Source: Priestia filamentosa
Lineage (GTDB): Bacteria; Bacillota; Bacilli; Bacillales; Bacillaceae_H
Length of the DNA: 64,000 bases
NCBI RefSeq assembly: GCF_900177535.1
Contig: NZ_FXAJ01000002.1
Coordinates: 1,054,001 to 1,118,000, forward strand
Reading direction: 5' to 3'
Shown here: one piece after another, positions 8,043 to 17,063 of the stretch
Position numbering within the stretch: the first letter of the stretch is position 1
Layout of the letters: the number at the start of each line of letters is the position of its first letter
Position numbers and translations under genes: made by a program
Notes under the pieces: model-generated
What the model saw: the letters and a program-made list of their open reading frames with translations, nothing else
Told to the model about the DNA's origin: nothing
Databases searched by the model: none

Positions 8043-9932
8043 ATGTCTGAAAATCAAAAAATTGCAAAAGAAGTATTAGAAGCGATTGGTGGGAAAGAAA
8101 ATATCGCATCTTTTGCTCATTGTGCTACTCGCCTTCGAATTATGGTTCATGACAAGGAGAAAATTGATCAAGATAAAGTTGAAAATATTGATAAAGTAAA
8201 GGGAGCTTTCTTCAATTCAGGACAGTTTCAAGTCATCTTTGGAACCGGTACTGTCAATCGTATTTTTGAAGAAATCGAAAAGCTAGGAATTGAAAGTTCC
8301 TCAAAAAAAGATGTGAAAAAAGAAGGAAATGCTTTTCAACGAGCAGTTCGAACGTTTGGAGATGTCTTTGTTCCTATTATCCCTGTATTAGTTGCTACAG
8401 GATTGTTTATGGGCCTGCGAGGGTTGCTCACTCAAGATGAAATCCTTTCATGGTTCGGAGCGACACCTAAAGATATTCCGCCAAACTTCCTTCTATATAC
8501 GCAAGTCTTAACAGATACAGCCTTTGCCTTTTTACCTGCTCTTGTTGCATGGTCTGCGTTCCGCGTTTTTGGAGGAAGTCCTGTACTTGGAATTGTTCTT
8601 GGACTCATGTTAGTAAATCCTGCCCTGCCAAATGCTTATGCTGTTGCAGAAGGTACCGAGAAAGCGTTAACAATGTTTGGTTTTATTCCAGTTGTCGGCT
8701 ATCAAGGCTCTGTTTTGCCTGCTTTCTTTATTGGTTTAATTGGAGCGAAATTTGAAAAAGCATTAAGAAAGCGCATACCTGAAGCGTTAGACCTTATTTT
8801 AACTCCTTTTATTACACTAGCCGTTATGATTACATTAGGACTTTTTGCGATTGGTCCTATCTTCCACTCACTAGAAGAATGGGTGTTAACAGGCACAACA
8901 TCTGTGCTCAACTTGCCATACGGAATTGCAGGACTTGTAATTGGTTTCTTTCATCAAATTATCGTTGTAACAGGTGTTCATCATATCTTTAATTTCTTAG
9001 AAATCCAACTCCTTGAGAAGTATGGAAACAATCCGTTTAACGCCATTATTACAGCTGCAATGGCTGCCCAAGGTGCTGCTTGTTTAGCAGTAGGACTAAA
9101 AACAAAAAATAAAAAGTTAAAAGCACTAGCTCTCCCCTCTTCGTTCTCAGCTTTTTTAGGAATTACAGAACCTGCTATTTTCGGAGTTAACTTACGCTTT
9201 ATGAAACCATTTATTATGGGGTTAATTGGCGGTGCTGTTGGGGGATTTCTTGCTTCCTTCTTCGACTTAGCTGGAACAGGTATGGCCGTAACTGTAATTC
9301 CTGGTACACTCTTATACTTGAATGGTCAACTTTTTCTTTATATTTTAACAAATGTTGTAGCAATAACCGTAGCATTCACTCTCACATGGTTATTCGGGTA
9401 TAAAGATGCACCTCAAGAAAGCTCTCTAAACAAAAAGATAAAAGAAAAGGAGACAGTCAATAAAATAAACAACTCGCTCACATCGCTAGAAATTCCTTCT
9501 CCAATTAAAGGAGAAGTGATTAAATTAGAAGAGGTTCCAGACCCTGTTTTTGCTCAAAAACAAATGGGAGAAGGAATGGCTATTCAACCGTCAGAAGGAA
9601 AAGTCTATGCTCCATTTGACGGTTCAGTCGGTCTTGTAGCTGAAACCAAACATGCTATTTTCCTAGAACATGAAAGCGGTACCCAACTATTAATTCATAT
9701 AGGAATTGATACAGTGAACTTAAAAGGCAAAGGATTTACGTCCTATATCAAAACAGGAGATACGGTAAAAGCCGGTCAGCTGATTATGGAATTTGATTTA
9801 GACGTAATTAAACAAGCAGGTCTTTCATCCATTACGCCTGTTATTATCCCTTCTGGACTTCCGTCAGTCAAAGAAGTATTACCAAAAAGAAAACACAGTA
9901 AAGAAACAGTACTCGCTGTTCAACTTAGTTAG
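8043..9932 (+). CDS. scrA: Sucrose PTS permease EIIBCA
   Basis: 629 residues in three domains: EIIB (about 1-90) with phospho-Cys27 in AHCATRLRIM; EIIC (about 105-460) with about ten membrane segments and the sugar-site region GITEPAIFGVNLR; and a C-terminal glucose-type EIIA (about 485-629) with the phospho-His at about 552 in LLIHIGID. It takes up sucrose as sucrose-6-phosphate across the membrane. B. subtilis SacP lacks an EIIA, so this is the self-sufficient three-domain form. The operon context (hydrolase and fructokinase) fixes the substrate; trehalose or beta-glucosides are less likely. Confidence 0.87.
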   Translation: MSENQKIAKEVLEAIGGKENIASFAHCATRLRIMVHDKEKIDQDKVENIDKVKGAFFNSGQFQVIFGTGTVNRIFEEIEKLGIESSSKKDVKKEGNAFQRAVRTFGDVFVPIIPVLVATGLFMGLRGLLTQDEILSWFGATPKDIPPNFLLYTQVLTDTAFAFLPALVAWSAFRVFGGSPVLGIVLGLMLVNPALPNAYAVAEGTEKALTMFGFIPVVGYQGSVLPAFFIGLIGAKFEKALRKRIPEALDLILTPFITLAVMITLGLFAIGPIFHSLEEWVLTGTTSVLNLPYGIAGLVIGFFHQIIVVTGVHHIFNFLEIQLLEKYGNNPFNAIITAAMAAQGAACLAVGLKTKNKKLKALALPSSFSAFLGITEPAIFGVNLRFMKPFIMGLIGGAVGGFLASFFDLAGTGMAVTVIPGTLLYLNGQLFLYILTNVVAITVAFTLTWLFGYKDAPQESSLNKKIKEKETVNKINNSLTSLEIPSPIKGEVIKLEEVPDPVFAQKQMGEGMAIQPSEGKVYAPFDGSVGLVAETKHAIFLEHESGTQLLIHIGIDTVNLKGKGFTSYIKTGDTVKAGQLIMEFDLDVIKQAGLSSITPVIIPSGLPSVKEVLPKRKHSKETVLAVQLS

Positions 9933-9943
9933 CCTCTTCAAAC

Positions 9944-9974
9944 AAAAAGAGTAGATAACAATATCTACTCTTTT
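9944..9974. terminator. Bidirectional terminator between scrA and the small membrane gene
   Basis: AAAAGAGTAGATA ... TATCTACTCTTTT, a 13-base stem with a short loop and T-runs on both strands. It serves scrA (+) and the small gene at 10008-10127 (-). Confidence 0.85.
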
Positions 9975-10007
9975 CGTTATAAAAATATTCAAAATACTCG
10001 TTGAAGT

Positions 10008-10127
10008 TTAAACACTAGGGAGAAAAACAAAAACAATTTTTTGAATAATAGTAAGAACAAGAAATCCTAGTATGAAAGATAATATTCCTCCCCATACGAT
10101 ACTATTAAGGTCTTTCAATATATTCAT
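10008..10127 (-). CDS. Small single-span membrane peptide (39 residues)
   Basis: ATG at 10127 preceded by TATGGAGG with a 7-base spacer. The product begins MNILKDLNSIVWGG and continues as one long hydrophobic segment (ILSFILGFLVLTIIQKIVF) before a short tail ending LPSV. The strong ribosome binding site, its own downstream bidirectional terminator and a single clean transmembrane helix argue for a real gene, though it is too short for standard gene finders. No family recognised. It could be a regulator of a membrane complex or a small toxin; neither can be decided from sequence. Confidence 0.6.
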   Translation of the reverse strand: MNILKDLNSIVWGGILSFILGFLVLTIIQKIVFVFLPSV

Positions 10128-10321
10128 ATTGTAAACCTCCATATTCTTTTTACTTACTGTTCTCCTCATAGACTTTTTAAGAATCACTGTACATCCATCA
10201 CATAAGGGGATTTACTATATATAAGCAATAATAAATCTTATAATGATTTAGCCTTATCTACATTATATTTTCCAAAGTGTCCTTAAATTCCTGCTCATTC
10301 TACATCATATTCTAAATTGTG

Positions 10322-11551
10322 CTATCCTGTTCTTTGATTTTTAGGGAACGTAATTTCAAATTTTGTTCCTTCTCCTAGTTTGCTTGTTACCTTCACTTTT
10401 CCATAGTGTTTATCGATGATCCAACGAGCAATAGAAAGACCAAGTCCTGCTCCACCTTCGTCTGATCGGGCTTTATCCACTTGATAAAACCGATCGAAGA
10501 TTTTCGGAATTTCTTCTTCTCGTAAGCCGATTCCATTGTCTTTTACTTCTATATTGATAGCAGAAGCTGTTTCACGGCAAGATACTTCAATGCGTCCATC
10601 ACTATTTGTGAATTTCAAAGCATTGTCTAATAAAATGATCATTAGTTGATGAATTCGTTCTTTATCTCCCTTAAAATGAAGTGAGTCCTCTATCCTCATC
10701 ATAATAGATTTACCTTGATAAGATACAAGTTCCTCATAGTATTCATGAAGTTCCTCTAGCAAAATGCTTAATGAAAAGGTCTCTTTCTCCATTTCTAAAC
10801 TTCCAGAATCAGACCGTGCAAGCATTAGTAAATTGCCAACAAGTTTAGACAAGCGCCGACTTTCCTTTGAAATCAACGAGATATCCACTGCTTTTTCTTG
10901 AATGGTGGCAGACGGAGATTTCCAAAGTAAGTCTGTTCGTGATTGGATAACGGCAAGCGGTGTTCTTAATTCATGAGAAGCATCTGAAACAAAGTCTTGC
11001 TGTTTTTGCCAGGCCGCTTTAATGGGGACAAGCGCACGTCCTGCTAGTAGAAATCCTGCTCCAACTGCACAGATACTGCCAATAATCCCTCCTACAAGGA
11101 GAAGCAGGAAAAGAGTATGAAGCATTTCTTGCTCAGACGTTACATTTCGAACAAATTGAACAGTTACCGTCTCTTTGCCCATTTCTGTTTGAACAGAAAG
11201 AGCACGAAATGAGAACTCCTCTGCCTCAATTTCTTGAAACTCGCCTAGTTTTGTAGGAGCGAACTCTTTTTCATTTTCTGCAAAAATAGGCGATAATCTA
11301 TCTAACTGATTCATGATTTCATTTTCATCATTCCAAATGAGAACAATCATACGAGGGTCTTTTTCAATTCGAGGAGTCTCTTCTCCCCTTACATCTGTGA
11401 AGCGTTGAGCAGAATGTTGCAAGTCATTATTAACATCTCGATTTAACCGAGAATCAGCATAAGAGTAAATAATAACCGCAAGAATCCCCATCAAAATAAT
11501 AAAGACAAGAGAGTTTACAATTGTAAGTTTAAGCCTAGTTTTGTGAAACAT
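10322..11551 (-). CDS. Sensor histidine kinase
   Basis: 409 residues: transmembrane segment at about 10-30, an extracellular sensor region of about 120 residues, a second membrane segment (about 145-170), HAMP-like linker, HisKA H-box FVSDASHELRTPLAV with the phospho-His, and an HATPase domain with N-box LLDNALKFT, G1 box DNGIGL and G2 box GGAGLGLSIA. It pairs with the response regulator 13 bases upstream. Architecture resembles the YclK/CssS-type kinases of Bacillus. The neighbouring efflux operon is the likely target, so it may sense an antimicrobial or envelope damage (inference). Confidence 0.85.
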   Translation of the reverse strand: MFHKTRLKLTIVNSLVFIILMGILAVIIYSYADSRLNRDVNNDLQHSAQRFTDVRGEETPRIEKDPRMIVLIWNDENEIMNQLDRLSPIFAENEKEFAPTKLGEFQEIEAEEFSFRALSVQTEMGKETVTVQFVRNVTSEQEMLHTLFLLLLVGGIIGSICAVGAGFLLAGRALVPIKAAWQKQQDFVSDASHELRTPLAVIQSRTDLLWKSPSATIQEKAVDISLISKESRRLSKLVGNLLMLARSDSGSLEMEKETFSLSILLEELHEYYEELVSYQGKSIMMRIEDSLHFKGDKERIHQLMIILLDNALKFTNSDGRIEVSCRETASAINIEVKDNGIGLREEEIPKIFDRFYQVDKARSDEGGAGLGLSIARWIIDKHYGKVKVTSKLGEGTKFEITFPKNQRTG

Positions 11552-11564
11552 AAATCCACCCCTA

Positions 11565-12233
11565 TTATTCCTTCAACATATACCCAATGCCACGTACAGT
11601 TTGTAAGTCCTTATGATATCCAAAGGGTTCCATTTTCTTTCTAAGATGATGAACAAACACTTCAACAATAGCAATTGTTGTATCAGAGTCAAAGCCCCAT
11701 ACACGATCATAAAGTTGCTCTTTTGTTAGAATAGCTCCTTTATTTTGGATAATGTATTCAAGCATCTCGTATTGTTTAAATGTTAATCTAACAGGAGTTT
11801 CATTTATCATTACTTCTTTTTCTTTGCCAAACAATTCGATCCCTTTATAACGGATTGTTTGACTTCTCGTTAAACTCCCGCTTCGACGCAAAAGAGCACG
11901 AATTCGAGCTTGTAGCTCAGGAGCTTGAAATGGCTTAACAAGGTAGTCATCGCCCCCAAAATCAAGTCCTTTCACACGGTCTTCCAAAGAATCTTTCGCT
12001 GTTAGAAATAAAACAGGTGTCCGAATATCTGCTTCTCTTATATGTTGAATCACTTCAAATCCGTCCATTTCAGGCAGCATAACGTCTAAAACAATCAAAT
12101 CATATATATTTTGAAGAGCAAGAAACAATCCATCTTCTCCATTCTCTGCTCCATCAACTTCAAATTCATTTGATAAAATACTTTTAATCGACTCAAGAAG
12201 CGATCGATTATCTTCTACAACAAGTATGCGCAC
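11565..12233 (-). CDS. OmpR-family response regulator
   Basis: 222 residues: receiver domain with phospho-Asp50 in LIVLDVMLPE and the conserved Lys in DYLVKPF, then a winged-helix DNA-binding domain (LTFKQYEMLEYI...GFDSDTTIAIVEVFVHHLRKK). The start is GTG at 12233, with AAAGGAG upstream and a 9-base spacer. It precedes the kinase in one operon. The tandem TTAAGG repeats upstream of the efflux operon fit the 11-base spacing used by this family. Confidence 0.88.
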   Translation of the reverse strand: MRILVVEDNRSLLESIKSILSNEFEVDGAENGEDGLFLALQNIYDLIVLDVMLPEMDGFEVIQHIREADIRTPVLFLTAKDSLEDRVKGLDFGGDDYLVKPFQAPELQARIRALLRRSGSLTRSQTIRYKGIELFGKEKEVMINETPVRLTFKQYEMLEYIIQNKGAILTKEQLYDRVWGFDSDTTIAIVEVFVHHLRKKMEPFGYHKDLQTVRGIGYMLKE

Positions 12234-12267
12234 TGCAGTTCTCTCCTTTACTATTTATCATCATACC

Positions 12268-12307
12268 AAAACAAAGCGGTCGCAGTATATACGATCGCTT
12301 TGTTTTT
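12268..12307. terminator. Terminator between the efflux operon and the two-component genes
   Basis: Imperfect stem AAACAAAGCGGTCG / CGATCGCTTTGTTTT around a 9-base loop. The T-run is better on the plus strand; on the minus strand only four T follow, so read-through from the efflux operon into the regulator genes is possible. Confidence 0.6.
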
Positions 12308-13461
12308 TATTCGTATCTCAGAGCTTGAATTGGATCTAGTTTTGAAGCTTTGTTTGCTGGAAATACGCCAAAAACGATACCGACTAGAAGAGAAAAAGCA
12401 AAGGACATTAGGATAACAGGAACCGAGTAGACGACAGCTGTCCCTGTTATCTTTGTGAAAGCTTCTGCACTTACTAGTCCTAATCCAATACCAATTAGTC
12501 CTCCAAAAGAACTTAAAATTACAGCTTCAATTAAAAATTGAAGAAGAATATTTCCTCTTTTAGCTCCAATGGCTTTTCGAATTCCTATCTCTTTTGTTCG
12601 TTCAGAAACAGATACAAGCATAATATTCATAATTCCAATTCCTCCTACAATAAGAGAAATAGCAGCACTTCCCCCAAGCAGAAGAGTTAAAGTATTATCA
12701 ACAGAGTCTGCTGTTTCCATTAAATCTTCCTGACTTGATACACTATAGCTGTCTTCTTCTCCAATAACTCCCCGCATTGTTTGTTCAAGTCTGTTCGTAA
12801 TAAAGTTTATATTTTCTTCATCACGAACTTTCACATATACAGACTCAATGCTTGTTGTTGAAGCTAAACGTTGGCCTGTGCTTAACGGAACGATAACCGT
12901 ACTGTCTCCACTTGTTCCTAATGAACTACCAACAGATTGAAGAACTCCAATCACCTTATACGATGAACCATTAATCCCTATAGATTGTCCAACTGCATTT
13001 CCTAATCCAAAGAGCGTCTGTGCTGTGTCTGAACCAAGAACAGCTACTTTGGAATGGTTATCTTGATCAAGGGCTGCAATAAAGCGACCAGATTGAAGCT
13101 CTAAATCTCGGACATCTAAATAAGAAGATGTTGTCCCTGTCATGGACACTTGGGTATTTGTTTCTCCGTTCTTCGCTGTTACACGTCCTGAAACAGTCGG
13201 AGCTGTAGCATCTACTCCGTTTACTGTTTCGAGCTCTTTTGCATCATCTTCTTTAAAAGTCACATCTGATCCTGTAATACTTACAGTCAAAACATCTTTA
13301 CCTAAACTGCCAATTTGGCTTTGTACTTCTTGAGTTGAACCTTGACCAATGGCGACCATTACAATCACAGACGAAACCCCAATTATAATACCTAACATTG
13401 TTAAAAACGCCCTTATTTTGTTCCCTTTAATGCTTTTCCATGCCATGGAGATGGAGTTCAC
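12307..13461 (-). CDS. MacB-like ABC transporter permease (FtsX fold)
   Basis: 384 residues. One membrane segment at the N-terminus (IRAFLTMLGIIIGVSSVIVM), a large extracytoplasmic MacB-PCD domain, and three C-terminal segments containing the FtsX signature (SERTKEIGIRKAIGAKRG). Same type as B. subtilis YknZ. A longer frame opens at 13509, but AAGAAAGGAGG with a 7-base spacer points to GTG 13461. It overlaps the end of the ATPase gene by 35 bases, indicating translational coupling. With the ATPase and adaptor it should form a tripartite-like exporter, probably of peptides or macrolides. Confidence 0.85.
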   Translation of the reverse strand: MNSISMAWKSIKGNKIRAFLTMLGIIIGVSSVIVMVAIGQGSTQEVQSQIGSLGKDVLTVSITGSDVTFKEDDAKELETVNGVDATAPTVSGRVTAKNGETNTQVSMTGTTSSYLDVRDLELQSGRFIAALDQDNHSKVAVLGSDTAQTLFGLGNAVGQSIGINGSSYKVIGVLQSVGSSLGTSGDSTVIVPLSTGQRLASTTSIESVYVKVRDEENINFITNRLEQTMRGVIGEEDSYSVSSQEDLMETADSVDNTLTLLLGGSAAISLIVGGIGIMNIMLVSVSERTKEIGIRKAIGAKRGNILLQFLIEAVILSSFGGLIGIGLGLVSAEAFTKITGTAVVYSVPVILMSFAFSLLVGIVFGVFPANKASKLDPIQALRYE

Positions 13462-14149
13462 GTTTATCCCTCCTTTCTTCATAAAGCTCGCCATCATGAA
13501 TATGCACAATCCTGCTTGCTTTTTTGGCTACTTCTAAATCATGGGTGATTAAGATAATCGTGTGTCCTTGCTCGTGTAAATCCTTCACAATTTTTAAAAT
13601 ATCATCACTTGTTTTGTGATCTAACGCTCCTGTTGGCTCATCAGCTAAAAGGAGCGGAGGATCTCCAGCAAGGGCTCGAGCAATAGCAACACGCTGCTGC
13701 TGACCGCCTGAAAGCTGGGAAGGAAGATGATTCCACCTATCTCCAAGGCCTACCTTTTTTAGAGCTTGCAAAGCTTTTTCTCTTCTTTCTGTAACTTTTA
13801 CTCCACGATACACAAGAGGAAGCTCAACATTTTCGATAGCTGTTAATTTTGATAAAAGGTTAAAGTTTTGAAAAATAAATCCAATCTTTTCATTGCGAAT
13901 AGAAGCTAACTGAGAACTCTTCATTTTTCCAACATCTTCACCGTCTAATAAATACTCTCCAGCATCTGGACGATCAAGGCAGCCAATCATGTTCATAAAT
14001 GTGGATTTTCCAGAACCTGATGAGCCAATAATCGAAACAAAGTCCCCTTTTTCAACTGTAAGCGAAATTTCTTTTAGGGCTGTAACGGTTTCGTCCCCAA
14101 GCTTATACGTCTTCTTCATTAAACGAACATCAATAAGAGGCTCTGTCAT
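13427..14149 (-). CDS. MacB-like ABC transporter ATP-binding protein
   Basis: 240 residues with the complete ABC ATPase set: Walker A GSSGSGKST, Q-loop FIFQNFNLL, signature LSGGQQQRVAIARA, Walker B LLLADEPTGALD and switch His in ILITHD. The LolD/MacB/YknY subgroup fits by length and by its neighbours. It starts 2 bases after the adaptor stop codon and its 3' end overlaps the permease start. It energises the exporter formed with the adjacent permease and adaptor. Confidence 0.88.
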   Translation of the reverse strand: MTEPLIDVRLMKKTYKLGDETVTALKEISLTVEKGDFVSIIGSSGSGKSTFMNMIGCLDRPDAGEYLLDGEDVGKMKSSQLASIRNEKIGFIFQNFNLLSKLTAIENVELPLVYRGVKVTERREKALQALKKVGLGDRWNHLPSQLSGGQQQRVAIARALAGDPPLLLADEPTGALDHKTSDDILKIVKDLHEQGHTIILITHDLEVAKKASRIVHIHDGELYEERRDKRELHLHGMEKH

Positions 14150-14151
14150 CT

Positions 14152-15525
14152 TTATTGCCCGCCTCCTTGTCCACGTCCACCAGCAGAAGAAGGTCCTCCA
14201 TTTGGTGCCTGTCCTGGATTTCCTGACATTCCTCCACCAGATTCGTTTCCAAAGCCACCTTTCATCATTGCTTTCTCATCTTGAGAAGAAGTTTGATTTG
14301 AGCTAACCTTTGGAATTTGAACTGTATCTCCTTCCGATAATCCTTTTGTAATTTCAACGCTTGTATCGTTAGAAATTCCTGTTTCAACTGTTACTTTCTT
14401 TGTTGTTTGAGAAGAGTCACTTGAACTTGTTGGGACAAGAACATATTTCTCGTCTCCACTTTCGTAGACGGCTTCAACAGGTATATATAGAGCTCCTTGT
14501 TTACTTTCAACTTCAATGCTTGCTTCTGTTGACATGCCTACTTTTAAATTCTTTGGATCTGTAATTTGCACTGTAACATCAAATGTCGATACTCCATTTG
14601 ATGATGTCCCTTCTGAAGCAACTTCTGTTACCGTTCCTTCAAATTTTTCATCAGGAAATGCACTTGTTGTAACTTCTACACTCTGTCCTTCTTCAATATT
14701 TGTAATATCGAGTTCATCAACACTTATCGTTGTTTCAAGAGAACTGTAATCAGTAATATGTGCAACTGTTGTTGAGCCTTGAACAGAGTCACCACTCCCA
14801 GCAGCAAGACTTGTAATTGTTCCTTTAGATGGAGCTTGTAAAATACTTCCGTCTGTGAAAGTCATAAGCGTTGTTCCTTTATTTACCGTCTGCCCTTCTT
14901 TAACATTTACAGTATCAACAATAAGTCCACTTCCTCCTGAATTATTTCCACTCTCTTCAGTAGTTGCTCCTTCAGTAGATGAAGTTCCTCCTGTTTCTCC
15001 AGCCGCACTTTCGGTTTCGGCTCCGTTTTGCCCTTCACTATTTTCTCCTGAGTTACTTTCACTTTCTGTTGTTGTTTCAGATGATGTTGTATCAATTGTC
15101 GTTCCATTTCCTCTTGTAATAGGAGAAATAAAACCATCTTCATTTTCTATTCGGAGTAAGACAGTTCCTTCAGATACACTGCTTGCGCTCGTTATCCCAA
15201 CAGAGGTAATTTCTCCGTCAAATGGAGCTACTATCGTCTCCCCGTTTTCAAAAGTTAATAGCGTATCTCCTTTACTCACACTTTCTCCTGACACAACGCT
15301 TACGCTTTTCACACCTAATAAAGTGTTCGCCGCTGTCACATCTTGATCTGTAATCGTCGTTACAGAACCAGATCCTGTAACATTTACTTCTAAGTCTCCT
15401 TTTTTTACCGTTGATGTTTGAACAGTAGCAGTCGCCATTTGAGGTTGCTCTTCATTATGTAGAAAGAACCAACTTCCTCCTCCTACCGTTGCTACTAAGA
15501 CAGAACCAATAATCCATTTTTTCAT
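14152..15525 (-). CDS. Membrane-anchored efflux adaptor (HlyD/YknX family) with an unusual middle
   Basis: 457 residues. N-terminal membrane anchor (MKKWIIGSVLVATVGGGSWFF), then a lipoyl-like barrel (about 45-140), a Ser/Thr/Glu/Gly-rich linker (about 145-205), a second lipoyl-like half (LIVDTVNVKEGQTVNKGTTL), a beta-barrel and membrane-proximal domain (TTISVDELDITNIEEGQSVEV), and a Gly/Asn-rich C-terminal tail. Typical adaptors carry an alpha-helical hairpin between the lipoyl halves; here low-complexity sequence occupies that place. ATG 15525 has GGAGGAGAAAAGGAA upstream. First gene of the efflux operon. Confidence 0.82.
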   Translation of the reverse strand: MKKWIIGSVLVATVGGGSWFFLHNEEQPQMATATVQTSTVKKGDLEVNVTGSGSVTTITDQDVTAANTLLGVKSVSVVSGESVSKGDTLLTFENGETIVAPFDGEITSVGITSASSVSEGTVLLRIENEDGFISPITRGNGTTIDTTSSETTTESESNSGENSEGQNGAETESAAGETGGTSSTEGATTEESGNNSGGSGLIVDTVNVKEGQTVNKGTTLMTFTDGSILQAPSKGTITSLAAGSGDSVQGSTTVAHITDYSSLETTISVDELDITNIEEGQSVEVTTSAFPDEKFEGTVTEVASEGTSSNGVSTFDVTVQITDPKNLKVGMSTEASIEVESKQGALYIPVEAVYESGDEKYVLVPTSSSDSSQTTKKVTVETGISNDTSVEITKGLSEGDTVQIPKVSSNQTSSQDEKAMMKGGFGNESGGGMSGNPGQAPNGGPSSAGGRGQGGGQ

Positions 15526-15611
15526 TTCCTTTTCTCCTCCAACTTTCTTTGTTCCGCTTAAAACGTTTTATTTTTTGATTCCTTTTCACGCTGTTTTTTT
15601 GGAATAAAGCT

Positions 15612-15644
15612 AGTATGCAGGTGATTCCTTAAGATTTCCTTAAG
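15612..15644 (-). promoter_or_regulatory. Response-regulator box and -10 of the efflux operon
   Basis: Two direct copies of TTCCTTAAG start at 15625 and 15636, exactly 11 bases apart, the phasing bound by OmpR-family dimers. On the minus strand they read TTAAGG-N5-TTAAGG and sit where the -35 box would be, upstream of a possible -10 CATACT (15612-15617). This suggests activation of the efflux operon by the adjacent regulator. Confidence 0.6.
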
Positions 15645-15880
15645 AAATAAAGGATATTTTCCAAAAAATGTTTTTACTTATAAGTAATGGAGAATATTGT
15701 CTTTTTAAAGCCTATATCGAATATAGAGCTTTCTAAGATTAAGCCTTATTTCTCTATATTTCTTCATTTTTCGCCTTTTTTGCGTGAAATTTGTCTAAAC
15801 AATAGTAGAGATGCTCTATTACATTCCTCTTTTGAACCTATTAAAATTAAGATATAAAACTAGATTTGGGGGAATGATTG

Positions 15881-16936
15881 ATGACGTTAAAAAAGAAAAT
15901 TTTATCTCTTTCTCTATCAAGTATAATGGCATTAGGAACCGTAACAGCTGTAGCTGTACCTGCTAGTGCGGTTGGAAATGGGCCGAATGCTGGAAATGGA
16001 TCTGTTCAGACGTCCATTTTACATACATACGAAAGTATGGTCAGTTATTTAAAAGAACAAGATAAAAAGCAATCTGCCATGGACCTTGAAGTAATTGGGC
16101 AAACGGTAAAAGGTCGCGATATTTATATGGCAAAATATATATCAAATCCCGACAATCCCACAATTTTATTTTTAACGCAGCAGCATGGAAATGAGCAACT
16201 TACAACAGAAGGCGCTTTAGATTTTATTAAACATTTAGGAACAGGCAAAACGAAAGGTGTATTAGACAATGTAAACATCCTTATCATTCCGATGTTAAAT
16301 GCAGATGGAGCAATGGGTGATGTAAACTTCTCGCTTGAGGATTATATAGCAGATGGAGACCGGCATTTAACACGCTATAATGCAAACAATGTTGATCTAA
16401 ATCGTGAACATGCAAAAGATATTGGGGAAATGGAACCAGAAGCCAAGTTCTTATATGAGAACGTGCTAGAAAAATATCCGATCGATTATATGATTGATCT
16501 TCACCACCAGGGAACGCTTAGTGAGACAAACGGTGAACTTGTTTCAGGTTCTATTCTTTACCCAACAAATTCAGAAGTAGACGCTGAAGTTGTTGAAAAA
16601 TCAAAAAAGCTAGGTTCTGTTGTCTACAACACACTTGAGCCTAAAGGATGGGGGCACATTGGGCAATATAACGGTGGCTCTGGAGCTAATATTGGGCGAA
16701 ATGGAATCGCCCTTCGCTACGGCGTTGCTACCCTTTTGTTTGAAATGCGTGGTATGTCTGACCACTATATTGAATCTTATGCTCTTGGCCAAAAAAGCAA
16801 CGGCTACCTTATTAAGCAAACCGTTTCAACATTAGATGCGACCGTTCGAGCAATCGCAGACCGCTCAATTGAAAAAGAGGATACAAGTTTTTGGGATACA
16901 CTACCAACACAAACAAACCGTCAAAATGATGAGTAG
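15881..16936 (+). CDS. Secreted M14-family zinc carboxypeptidase
   Basis: 351 residues with a Sec signal peptide (LKKKILSLSLSSIMALG... cleavage likely after ASA). Zinc ligands are the HxxE in TQQHGNEQ and the His of MIDLHHQGT; the substrate-binding Asn-Arg pair is NVDLNREH; the catalytic Glu is in LLFEMRGM. M14 metallopeptidases remove C-terminal residues or cleave gamma-D-Glu peptide bonds in cell-wall peptides; which activity applies cannot be told. The start is ATG 15881, with GGGGG 8 bases upstream; TTG 15878 is possible. Monocistronic, with a terminator directly after. Confidence 0.85.
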   Translation: MTLKKKILSLSLSSIMALGTVTAVAVPASAVGNGPNAGNGSVQTSILHTYESMVSYLKEQDKKQSAMDLEVIGQTVKGRDIYMAKYISNPDNPTILFLTQQHGNEQLTTEGALDFIKHLGTGKTKGVLDNVNILIIPMLNADGAMGDVNFSLEDYIADGDRHLTRYNANNVDLNREHAKDIGEMEPEAKFLYENVLEKYPIDYMIDLHHQGTLSETNGELVSGSILYPTNSEVDAEVVEKSKKLGSVVYNTLEPKGWGHIGQYNGGSGANIGRNGIALRYGVATLLFEMRGMSDHYIESYALGQKSNGYLIKQTVSTLDATVRAIADRSIEKEDTSFWDTLPTQTNRQNDE

Positions 16937-16950
16937 TCCTCTCGTCAAAG

Positions 16951-16983
16951 AGAAACCGAAAGTTCTCCTTTCGGTTTCTTTCA
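16951..16983 (+). terminator. Terminator of the M14 peptidase gene
   Basis: Perfect 12-base stem AGAAACCGAAAG / CTTTCGGTTTCT with a TTCTC loop, then TTC-rich sequence. Confidence 0.85.
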
Positions 16984-16990
16984 ATATGTC

Positions 16991-17040
16991 AATTTTAAAA
17001 GCCTTTTTCTTTCAATTTGAAAATTTTAAAAGCCTTTTTC
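16991..17040. repeat. 19-base direct repeat, two copies
   Basis: AATTTTAAAAGCCTTTTTC occurs at 16991-17009 and again at 17022-17040, 31 bases apart. No function visible; probably a local duplication. Confidence 0.7.
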
Positions 17041-17063
17041 CTTCTTTATCGAAAATAATACCA

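Noticed and set aside
14855-15346. 163-codon plus-strand frame opposite the efflux adaptor
   Set aside because: Ser/Val/Pro-rich antisense shadow of the low-complexity adaptor gene.
16991-17040. Pair of 19-base repeats as a possible CRISPR or attachment site
   Set aside because: Only two copies, AT-rich and in a terminator tail region; no cas or integrase genes.
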